Assembly (NCBI RefSeq): GCF_016741775.1
Contig: NZ_JAERRK010000026.1
Coordinates: forward strand, 1 to 64,000
Direction of reading: 5' to 3'
Source of the DNA: Streptomyces actinomycinicus
Lineage (GTDB): Bacteria > Actinomycetota > Actinomycetes > Streptomycetales > Streptomycetaceae
DNA length: 64,000 bases
The translations under genes were made by a program, and so were the position numbers. Positions 35,569 through 42,296 of this stretch are shown here, piece by piece (within the stretch, counting starts at the first letter, position 1; each line of letters begins with the position of its first letter). The notes beneath the pieces were generated by a model. It saw only the letters and a list, made by a program, of their open reading frames with translations, did not search any database and was not told where the DNA came from.

Positions 35569-36221
35569 CCCACAGCCCCGAGCCGAACGCCGCCCAGACC
35601 CCGGTCCGCATCCTCGTCTGCGACGACCATGCCGTCGTACGCGCCGGACTGCTCGCGCTCCTGCACAGCGCCCCGGACATCGAGGTCGTCGGCGAGGCCG
35701 GCAGCGGTGAGGAGGCACTGGCCCTCGCCCGCAGGACCGCCCCGGACGTCGTCCTCATGGATCTGCAACTGGGGGAGGGCATCGACGGCGTGGAGACCAC
35801 CCGCCGGCTGCGCGCCACACCGCCGGCCCCGCACGTCCTGGTCCTCACCACGTACGACACGGACGCCGACGTCACCCGCGCCGTCGAGGCCGGCGCCACG
35901 GGCTACCTGCTGAAGGCCGAGCGCGCCGAGGACCTCTTCACGGCCATCCACGCCGCCGCCCAGGGCCGTCCCGCGCTCTCGCCGCCGGTCGCCGACCGCG
36001 TGATGTCCCGCCTGCGCAACCCGCGCCCCGCCCTCACCCCGCGCGAACAGGACATCCTCGCCCACCTGTCGCGTGGCCTGTCCAACCACGCCATCGCCCG
36101 CGCCCTCTACATCAGCGAGGCCACGGTCAAGACCCACCTGCGCCGCATCTACGACAAACTCGGCGTCGACACCCGGGCGGGCGCGGTGGCGGTGGCGAAG
36201 GAACAACGCCTGCTGCCCTGA
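35565..36221 (+). CDS. senR: SenR-like NarL-family response regulator
   Basis: 218 residues, translationally coupled to senS. The receiver has VCDDHAVVRAG and phosphorylation site Asp66 in VVLMDLQLGEGIDG; the switch residues are LTTYD and YLLKAE. The LuxR DNA-binding region is LTPREQDILAHLSRG and NHAIARALYISEATVKTHLRR. In S. reticuli SenR regulates the hbpS and furS-cpeB genes, all of which are present here. The 24-bp palindrome upstream of hbpS/senS is its likely target. Confidence 0.9.
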   Translation: MTHSPEPNAAQTPVRILVCDDHAVVRAGLLALLHSAPDIEVVGEAGSGEEALALARRTAPDVVLMDLQLGEGIDGVETTRRLRATPPAPHVLVLTTYDTDADVTRAVEAGATGYLLKAERAEDLFTAIHAAAQGRPALSPPVADRVMSRLRNPRPALTPREQDILAHLSRGLSNHAIARALYISEATVKTHLRRIYDKLGVDTRAGAVAVAKEQRLLP

Positions 36222-36237
36222 CGGCGCGTCACAGGCA

Positions 36238-36262
36238 CCGGGCGGGGACGGCCCGCGCCCGG
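36238..36262. terminator. weak hairpin between senR and blaB
   Basis: CCGGGCG (36238-36244) and CGCCCGG (36256-36262) form a 7-bp stem in the 51-bp convergent gap. The stem is short but very GC-rich. Confidence 0.4.
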
Positions 36263-36272
36263 CCGGGGCGCT

Positions 36273-37208
36273 TCACCTCCGCAACACCTCGAACGCCTCC
36301 CGCCCAGCGACCCCGATCGCGAGGTCGATGTCCGGTGCCAGCCCCGCGCGCCGGTCGGCACGGGTCAGCGCGGCCATCGCCACCCGGTGCCCGGAGTCCG
36401 CCTCGACCACCCCGATCTCGTGCCGGAGGTGCAGGAACGTGCCCGTCTTGCCGCTCCAGCGCAGCGTGTCCGCGCGCAGCTCGCTCGCCAGCCGCTGGGT
36501 GAAGACCTGGTGCCCCATCAGCCGGCGCAGCTCCGCCGTGGCCGCGGGAACGGCGATCTCGTCTCGCCACACCCGCTCCAGCAGGCGCACGAGCGCGGCG
36601 GCCGAGCCCGCGTTGGCGCGGGCCGGGTCCAGGGTCTCGATGGTGTGCCGGCCCGTCCGCTCGTCCCGGACGGCCAGTTCCAGCGCGAGGGAGAAGTCGT
36701 TGCCGGCGGCACCGGCCGCGCACTCGTAGAGGTGGTTCATCCGGTGCCGCACCCGGACCCCGTCGCATCCCCATGCGCGCAGCCGCGCGTCGACCTCCGG
36801 TACCGGAACCAGGTCGAGCAGCGCGTCCGCGGCGGCGTTGTCGCTCACCGAGAGCATCTGCAGGAGCAGGTCGCCGACGGCCACGGTGGCCGGGTACCGG
36901 AAGGCGGCCAGCCCGGTGGGACCCACGCTGCTGCCGGCCGGGTCGACGGTCACCGGGTGCGCCGGGTCCAGCTCCCCGGACGCGATCCGGTCCAGCACGA
37001 CCAGGGCGAGCGGGACCTTCACCACCGAGGCCAGCGGCGTCGGCTCGTCCGCGTCGAAGCCGAGCCGTGCACCGGTGTCGATGTTGCGGGCGAGGAAGGA
37101 GCCGCGGACGCCGAGTGCCGCCCACTCGGTCGCGATCGCCTCGGCGACGTCCAGGAGGGTGCCGTCGTCGCCGGTGTACACGGGGTGGTGCACCGCCGGG
37201 GCGCTCAT
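36273..37208 (-). CDS. blaB: cytoplasmic class A beta-lactamase-like protein (BlaB type)
   Basis: 311 residues from the ATG at 37208, overlapping the LysR gene stop as ATGA. Penicillin-recognising motifs are present: SVVK (Ser61, Lys64), SDN (Ser122-Asn124) and KTG in WSGKTGTFLH. There is no signal peptide, and the WExxLN omega-loop with the general-base Glu of true class A enzymes is not recognisable, so it may bind but not hydrolyse beta-lactams. In S. cacaoi the genes blaA (LysR) and blaB (serine beta-lactamase-like) lie in this order divergent from the beta-lactamase gene, and both are needed for its induction. Here the same order suggests an intracellular co-sensor role. Confidence 0.8.
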   Translation of the reverse strand: MSAPAVHHPVYTGDDGTLLDVAEAIATEWAALGVRGSFLARNIDTGARLGFDADEPTPLASVVKVPLALVVLDRIASGELDPAHPVTVDPAGSSVGPTGLAAFRYPATVAVGDLLLQMLSVSDNAAADALLDLVPVPEVDARLRAWGCDGVRVRHRMNHLYECAAGAAGNDFSLALELAVRDERTGRHTIETLDPARANAGSAAALVRLLERVWRDEIAVPAATAELRRLMGHQVFTQRLASELRADTLRWSGKTGTFLHLRHEIGVVEADSGHRVAMAALTRADRRAGLAPDIDLAIGVAGREAFEVLRR

Positions 37209-38182
37209 CCGCATGCCGCCAGCCGTGCGGGGAGGTCCTCGCCGCCGGGACCCGGCTCCGGGCCGCCGCCACGGGCGGGTACGGCGCCCACGGCCGAGGC
37301 GAGCTGCGCGGCCAGCCAGGCCGGCGGGTCTCCCGTGCCGTTCCGGCCCGGGGCCGCGCGCACGTCGTACCCCCGGTGCAGCGACCGGTCGGCCAGGGGC
37401 GCCCAGTGTGCTCCGTGCTGCCGGGCGAACGGTTCGGGGCAGACCAGTAGCGCCCGCCCGGCCAGCGTCTCGGCGAGCGCGGTGGCCGCCGGACCGGCCG
37501 GCCGGATCCGCGATCCGGGCAGCCCGGCACGAGCGGCGGCCCGCGCCAATCGGTCCTCGAAGCAGGGCACCCGGTCCTCCGTGAGGAGCAGCAGGGGTGG
37601 GGGGCCGGCGGGGCCGGCGGCACGACCGCGACGCGGCCGCAGCTCTTCGAGGTGGACCGCACGCCGGGAGGATCCGCCGTCCGCGTCTCCCGGACCCGGC
37701 GCGGACGCCAGACCCAACGGCAGCCGGAGCGAGGCCTGTTCCGGTGCCGCTCGTACCAGCGCGCAGGCGAGCGAGCCGTCGGTCAGGCCCGAAACCCGTT
37801 CCGCGGGCGGCAGTTCGTGCATTCCCAGGGTGACTCCGTGTTCCGTGCCGGCGCGGAGGGCGCGGGCGAGTGCCGCCGGGGCGCAGTCCGCGGGCACGCC
37901 GACGGCGTGCGCCCGTGACCGGCGCGCCGAACGGGCGACCTGCCGCAGCCGCTGGGCGCGGTCCAGGACGTCCCGCGCGTAGGGCAGGAGCTGCACTCCC
38001 AGCTCGGTGGTCGCGATCTGCCGCCGGGAACGGTCGAACAGCAGCCCTCCGAAGTGCTCCTCCAGCGTCTTGATACGACGGCTGAGCAGCGGCTGGGCGA
38101 TGCCGAGCCGGTCGGCCGCCCTGGAGAAGCTCGCCTCGTCGGCGGTTGCCGCGTACGCCTCTAGGTGTGCCAGGAGATCCAC
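37205..38182 (-). CDS. blaA: LysR-family regulator (BlaA/AmpR-like)
   Basis: 325 residues from a GTG at 38182. The N-terminal helix-turn-helix is standard (ASFSRAADRLGIAQPLLSRR, with RIKTLEEHFGGLLFDR). The remainder is a diverged LysR effector domain, rich in Arg/Gly/Pro in the middle (SSRRAVHLEELRPRRGRA). It is divergent from a class A beta-lactamase gene (129 bp) and overlaps blaB. By analogy with S. cacaoi BlaA it should bind the intergenic DNA and activate the beta-lactamase when antibiotic is sensed. The AT-rich stretch at about 38186-38245 is the likely binding site. Confidence 0.82.
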   Translation of the reverse strand: MDLLAHLEAYAATADEASFSRAADRLGIAQPLLSRRIKTLEEHFGGLLFDRSRRQIATTELGVQLLPYARDVLDRAQRLRQVARSARRSRAHAVGVPADCAPAALARALRAGTEHGVTLGMHELPPAERVSGLTDGSLACALVRAAPEQASLRLPLGLASAPGPGDADGGSSRRAVHLEELRPRRGRAAGPAGPPPLLLLTEDRVPCFEDRLARAAARAGLPGSRIRPAGPAATALAETLAGRALLVCPEPFARQHGAHWAPLADRSLHRGYDVRAAPGRNGTGDPPAWLAAQLASAVGAVPARGGGPEPGPGGEDLPARLAACG

Positions 38183-38311
38183 CCAGCACTCATATCAATA
38201 AGGCATGGGACCTTCAAAGTTCACTCTTGGACATGAGAGGTCTCCTCCTGTTTCGCTGTTCCCGTCGAAGATCCACGAGCCGATGACGGATCGCCCGGGA
38301 GGAAGCCACCC
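38183..38311. promoter_or_regulatory. divergent blaA / beta-lactamase promoter region
   Basis: This 129-bp region is clearly richer in A and T than its surroundings (CTCATATCAATAAGGCATGG, TTCAAAGTTCACTC). LysR regulators bind T-N11-A type sites in such positions, but several candidates overlap and none could be preferred. GGGAGG at 38297-38302 is the ribosome site of the beta-lactamase. Confidence 0.5.
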
Positions 38312-39241
38312 ATGACCAGCCCCGACCGCCCCACCCCGCTGCCGCGCCGCCACCTGATCAGGACCGGCCTCGCGGTGACGGGCGCCGCCCTGACCGCCAC
38401 GGCGCTCTCCGCGTCCCCCGCATCCGCGTCCCCCGGCGCCCGATCGGGTGCGGACCGGACCCGGCTGGCCGACCTGGAGCAGCGGTACGGTGCCCGGCTC
38501 GGTGTGTACGCCCGCAACGTCCGCACCGGGCGGACCGTACTCCACCAGTCGGGGGAGCGGTTCCCGATGTGTTCGACGTTCAAGGCGTTCGCCGCGGCGG
38601 CGGTCCTGCGCGACCACGCCGGCCGCGCACCGCTCGACCGGGTGGTCCACTACCCGCCGCACGACCTCCTGCCCAACTCGCCGCGCACGGAGGAGAACCA
38701 GGCCACCGGCATGACCGTGGCCGACCTGTGTGCGGCGGCGATCCAGTACAGCGACAACGCGGCCGGAAACCTGCTGCTCCGTGAGATCGGCGGGCCGGCC
38801 GGCCTCACCCGCTTCTACCGTTCGCTCGGCGACGACGTGAGCCGGCTGGACCGGTGGGAACCCGAGCTGAACACCGCGATCCCCGGGGATCCGCGCGACA
38901 CCACGACCCCCGAGGCCGCCGCCGCGAGCCTGGCGCGGCTGACCCTGGGCCGGCCCCTGTCGGGCGCCGACCGCGAGCAGTTCGTCACCTGGCTCAAGGG
39001 CAACACCACCAGCACGGCGCGGTTCCGCGCCGGCCTGCCGCGGGACTGGGTGCTGGCCGACAAGACCGGCACGGGCGCGTACGCGACCGCCAACGACATC
39101 GGTGTGGCCTGGACGACCCGTGGCACCCCCGTCGTGCTGGCCGTCCTGTCCACCGGGCCGACGCAGGACGCGCCGGTGGACGAGAAGCTGATCGAGGAGG
39201 CGGCGCGCATCGCCGCCCGCACCGTGGCCCCCGGCGAGTAG
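38312..39241 (+). CDS. bla: class A beta-lactamase with Tat-type signal peptide
   Basis: 309 residues. Signal: PRRHLIRTGLAVTGAALTA, with the twin arginines of Tat export, and cleavage near ASAS. All class A catalytic motifs are intact: STFK (Ser88, Lys91), SDN in QYSDNAAGN, WEPELN (general-base Glu) and KTG in ADKTGTGAY. The enzyme hydrolyses beta-lactam antibiotics outside the cell. It is divergent from the blaA-blaB regulator pair, which suggests inducible expression. A hairpin terminator follows. Confidence 0.95.
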   Translation: MTSPDRPTPLPRRHLIRTGLAVTGAALTATALSASPASASPGARSGADRTRLADLEQRYGARLGVYARNVRTGRTVLHQSGERFPMCSTFKAFAAAAVLRDHAGRAPLDRVVHYPPHDLLPNSPRTEENQATGMTVADLCAAAIQYSDNAAGNLLLREIGGPAGLTRFYRSLGDDVSRLDRWEPELNTAIPGDPRDTTTPEAAAASLARLTLGRPLSGADREQFVTWLKGNTTSTARFRAGLPRDWVLADKTGTGAYATANDIGVAWTTRGTPVVLAVLSTGPTQDAPVDEKLIEEAARIAARTVAPGE

Positions 39242-39294
39242 CCCTTCGCACGCGGGTCCGGCTGTCCGGAACAGCACACGGGCGGGTACGGCAA

Positions 39295-39322
39295 AGGGCC
39301 GCACCCACGCGGACGCGGCCCT
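39295..39322. terminator. hairpin between beta-lactamase and VOC genes
   Basis: AGGGCCGC (39295-39302) pairs with GCGGCCCT (39315-39322) across a 12-base loop, located between the two convergent stop codons. Confidence 0.65.
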
Positions 39323-39336
39323 CCTGTCACGCGCGG

Positions 39337-39726
39337 TTACGCCGGCCGGCCGCCGTACGGGACGGTGATGAGTTCCATGGCATGGCCCGACGGGTCCAGG
39401 AAGTACACGCCGCGGCCACCGTCGTTGTGGTTGATCGTGCCCGGGTGCCGCATGTGCGGGTCGGCGTAGTGCTCGATGCCGCGCCGGACGATCCGGGTGT
39501 ACGCCGCGTCGAACTCCTCCTCGGAGATCAGGAAGGCGTAGTGCTGCGGGGTGATCTTCTGCGCGGGGATCGTCGCGAAGTCCAGGGTGACGCCGTTGCT
39601 GAGGCCGACGGCGACGAACGGGCCCCACTCCGTGGTGATCTCGAGGTCCAGCAGTTCCGCGAAGAACCGGGCGGATTCACGGTTGTCGCGGGAATGGACG
39701 ATCGTGTGGTTCAACTCGACTGACAA
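39337..39726 (-). CDS. VOC-superfamily (glyoxalase/bleomycin-resistance fold) protein
   Basis: 129 residues from a TTG start at 39726, decided by an AGGAGG six bases upstream; the ATG further out would place that ribosome site inside the coding sequence. One VOC module pair: VELNHTIVHSRDNRESARFF at the start and YFLDPSGHAMELITVPYGG at the end, with His and Glu as candidate metal ligands (NHT, HYAF, MELI). Members are dioxygenases, glyoxalases or antibiotic-binding proteins. No partner gene points to one of these. Confidence 0.82.
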   Translation of the reverse strand: MSVELNHTIVHSRDNRESARFFAELLDLEITTEWGPFVAVGLSNGVTLDFATIPAQKITPQHYAFLISEEEFDAAYTRIVRRGIEHYADPHMRHPGTINHNDGGRGVYFLDPSGHAMELITVPYGGRPA

Positions 39727-39863
39727 GGAATGCCTCCTGGGCATGTCCTGGCACCTCCATGCCTCACCCGGTCGGTGACCGGCACGCGATGCTGTTGCCG
39801 ATGCTAGCCACGGGCGCGCGACGGCGTCCACGGGGTTCCGGCGGCGCCGGGCGGCCGGAGGCC

Positions 39864-40592
39864 TCAGCTGACCGGGTCGTGCGGTGTCACGGGGTGCGCC
39901 TCCAGACCCGGTGCGGCGAGCAGGTCGGCGATCAGTTCCGGCGACCCGCCGACGTAGGTGCTGACCAGGTCCACGTCGCCGCCCACGCACCAGGCGCGGT
40001 CCTCGGGCCACCACAGGTCGGGCAGCTCGGCGAACGGGTCGAGCCGCACCGGCGATACGGCGTCGGCCAGCGCTCCGGCGAGCAGCACCTCGTCCCGGCC
40101 CGGCGTCCCGAACGCCGGGAAGGCGCCGAAGTCCCAGCGCCCGTACCCGCTCCACAGCCCGAACCAGCAGCGCTCCGGGGTGCGGGTGTGCCGGGCCAGC
40201 ACGGGCAGGAGCGCCTCGGCGACCTCGGGCGGCGTCGGGCCCTCCCCGGGGTGTTCGTCCCACACGCCGGGGAGGCCGTACTCGGAGGCCTGGTAGTAGT
40301 CGAGGTCCAGGCCGACGACCTGGTGCCACCGGATGCCCGGCGTCACCCGGGTGCCGTGCGCCGCGGCCACCGTCGACCAGCGCACGGGCCTCTCGTCCAG
40401 GGACGCCGGGTGCAGGATTCGCGCGTACGCGGCGAAGCCCGCCGCGGCCACACCCGCCACCGTGCCGAACGCGCCGCATCCGGGCCCGCCCACGGCGAGC
40501 CAGCGGGCGGGGGAGAGGTCGCCGTCCTGGACGTGCAGGCGCCCGTACCACTCCGGGGCGGTTTCCAGGTGGACCAAGGGCTGGTCATGCAT
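39864..40592 (-). CDS. conserved protein of unknown function
   Basis: 242 residues from the ATG at 40592, soluble, Trp/Gly-rich. I recognise no domain. Notable segments are PEWYGRLHVQDGDLSPARW, RILHPASLDERPVRWS, RCWFGLWSGYGRWDFG and PDLWWPEDRAWCVGGDVDL. It resembles a family of uncharacterised Streptomyces proteins of this length. It stands alone between a VOC gene and the small Cys/His protein, and codon use is normal, so it is very probably expressed. Confidence 0.7.
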   Translation of the reverse strand: MHDQPLVHLETAPEWYGRLHVQDGDLSPARWLAVGGPGCGAFGTVAGVAAAGFAAYARILHPASLDERPVRWSTVAAAHGTRVTPGIRWHQVVGLDLDYYQASEYGLPGVWDEHPGEGPTPPEVAEALLPVLARHTRTPERCWFGLWSGYGRWDFGAFPAFGTPGRDEVLLAGALADAVSPVRLDPFAELPDLWWPEDRAWCVGGDVDLVSTYVGGSPELIADLLAAPGLEAHPVTPHDPVS

Positions 40593-40847
40593 CCGCCCAG
40601 TCTGCCCTGCACCCACCCACCGAGCGCCCCCGGCCCCCACCGTTCCAGGGGCTTTCAAGCGCGTGGGGTGCGCGGGAGCCGAGCGTCGATGCGTCAGCCG
40701 AAGCAGCCGGAGGAGGTGTGCGGCTCCGCTCGGCCCCGGGCGTCAGTACGAGTTTCCCAGTACCGCCAGTAACATGATCACCTTGCTCCGGGTGTACCAG
40801 TCAGTCAACTCGACGCGTCCGTGGACGCGCCCTGCCCGGAGAAGTCC

Positions 40848-41030
40848 ATGTCTACTGTCAACGATGCGCTGGAAGACGCGCGCTTCACCTACGAGCAGCA
40901 CATGCACACGTGCCGCCAGTGCCATGCCGATGCCGCGCCGTGTGCCGTGGCCAAGCACCTCCTGCGGATCTACAACCTCGCCCGCAGGGACCACCTGCGC
41001 TCCGCGGGACGGAACGCCCCGACCGCCTGA
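40848..41030 (+). CDS. 60-residue Cys/His microprotein
   Basis: 60 residues. The ATG at 40848 has GGAGAAG eight bases before it; a GTG nine codons upstream is possible. The centre is C22-RQ-C25-H26 followed by C32, with further His at 18, 20 and 47. That is a CxxCH motif plus extra ligands in a highly helical, otherwise charged protein with no signal peptide. Such a cluster most likely binds zinc. CxxCH is also the haem c attachment motif, but a cytoplasmic location argues against that. Codon position GC bias is strong and the region upstream is AT-richer, so it is probably a real gene. Confidence 0.65.
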   Translation: MSTVNDALEDARFTYEQHMHTCRQCHADAAPCAVAKHLLRIYNLARRDHLRSAGRNAPTA

Positions 41031-41150
41031 CCACGGCGAGGAGTCCCCCGGGGCGAGCTTCGTCACGGCGGAGGTCTCGACGCGACCGGCGGACACACCG
41101 CCGCGCCGCCGCCACGCCATGTCCCCGCCGGCGGCGGCCCGTCGAGCAGA

Positions 41151-41276
41151 TCTGTCTCGGCGCACCGGCGGTCTGTCTCGGCGCACCGGCGGTCTGCCTC
41201 GGCGTAACGGCGGTCCGCCTCAGCGCACCGGCGGTCTGCCTCGGCGTAACGGCGGTCCGCCTCAGCGCACCGGGAA
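41151..41276. repeat. six-unit 21-bp tandem repeat spanning the deacetylase stop codon
   Basis: Units start at 41151, 41172, 41193, 41214, 41235 and 41256. Pattern: TCTGCCTCGGCG then TAACGGCGG or CACCGGCGG. Units 3 to 6 alternate two variants (a 42-bp higher-order period). The last unit holds the deacetylase stop codon (TCA, 41262-41264), and the unit at 41214 has TCA at the same offset. Confidence 0.95.
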
Positions 41277-42035
41277 ACCGAACGCGTAACCCTGCTGCTT
41301 CAGCCACGGCAGCAGGGTGCGCAGCGCGGCCACCGTCTGGGAGCGGTCGCCGCCGGCGTCGTGGAACAGGATCGTCGGACCGTTCGCCACCTCGCCCTCG
41401 ACGGTGGAGACGATGGCCTGCGTGCCCGGCTTCTCGAAGTCCTTCGAGTCGACGTTCCAGCCCAGCGGCCGCATCCCGTGCGAGGCCGCAAGCTTCCGGC
41501 TGTAGGGGGTGAAGGCGCCGCCCGGGGCCCGGTAGTACATCGGCCGTACGCCGCCGGACGCCTTGGTGATCTGCCGCTCGGCCTCCACGATCTGCTGTGA
41601 CTGGTAGGCCTGGGACTTCTTGTCCATCGTGGTGTCGTGCGCCACCGAGTGGTCGCACAGCCGGTGCCCGGCGGCCACCACCTGCCGGACCAGGTCGGGG
41701 TGCGCCTGGGCCTGCGTGCCGACCATGCAGAAGGTCGCCTTCACGCCGTTGTCCCGCAGTACCTGGAGCACCTGCGGGGTCCAGACCGGGTCCGGGCCGT
41801 CGTCGATGGTGATGTTGACCGCGTGCGCGCCCTTGTCGGAGGCGTGGACGATGGCCGCGGACACCGGCTTCGCCTTCGGCGCGGCCGGCCGGGCCGACAC
41901 CCCCGGGGCGGCGGAGGCCTCGCCGGACTGACCGGCCTGTGCGGTCCACACCGAGGTGGCGGCTGCCACCGCCGTGACTCCGAGTGCCGCCGCGATCACC
42001 CGGCCGTGCCATCCCCGCCCGCCATGCCGCGCCAT
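41262..42035 (-). CDS. secreted polysaccharide deacetylase (NodB homology, CE4)
   Basis: 257 residues from the ATG at 42035. Signal peptide or membrane anchor: VIAAALGVTAVAAATSVWTA. The NodB domain carries all metal and catalytic motifs: ITIDDGPDPVW (Asp pair), HSVAHDTTM (HxxxH), YRAPGGAFTPYS and WNVDSKDFEKPG, and TILFHDAGGDR near the end. Such enzymes remove N-acetyl groups from chitin, peptidoglycan or related glycans at the cell surface. The last codons lie in a 21-bp repeat array. It is divergent from the M4 protease. Confidence 0.92.
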   Translation of the reverse strand: MARHGGRGWHGRVIAAALGVTAVAAATSVWTAQAGQSGEASAAPGVSARPAAPKAKPVSAAIVHASDKGAHAVNITIDDGPDPVWTPQVLQVLRDNGVKATFCMVGTQAQAHPDLVRQVVAAGHRLCDHSVAHDTTMDKKSQAYQSQQIVEAERQITKASGGVRPMYYRAPGGAFTPYSRKLAASHGMRPLGWNVDSKDFEKPGTQAIVSTVEGEVANGPTILFHDAGGDRSQTVAALRTLLPWLKQQGYAFGFPVR

Positions 42036-42296
42036 GTCCGTCCCGCCCCCTGGTATGTCGATCAGATCCCCGTGCACCTGGCAGGACGGGCGGAGACGAG
42101 CCGAGGATCCCTCTGTTACCGATCACGGACAATTCCGGGGCATCCCTGCAACAGTTGCTCCCCGTACGGGCTGGAAATCGCCCGTCGCCCCGCCCGGCCT
42201 GTTGCTGCACCGGCGTACCACCGCTTCCAATAGGCCTGCCCGGCGGCGGCCCCGTCGCCGGTAACGCCCGTACACGCGTGGGGGGTTGGGGACACA

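Noticed and set aside
30568..35718. A 1716-codon open frame on the minus strand
   Set aside because: It runs antisense through furA, katG, the hbpS/senS region and senS. Its composition is the typical Val/Gly/Asp/Arg-rich shadow of GC-biased genes, with no domain.
40848..41030. c-type cytochrome because of CxxCH
   Set aside because: There is no signal peptide or membrane anchor, so covalent haem attachment outside the membrane is not possible. Additional Cys and His residues fit zinc better.
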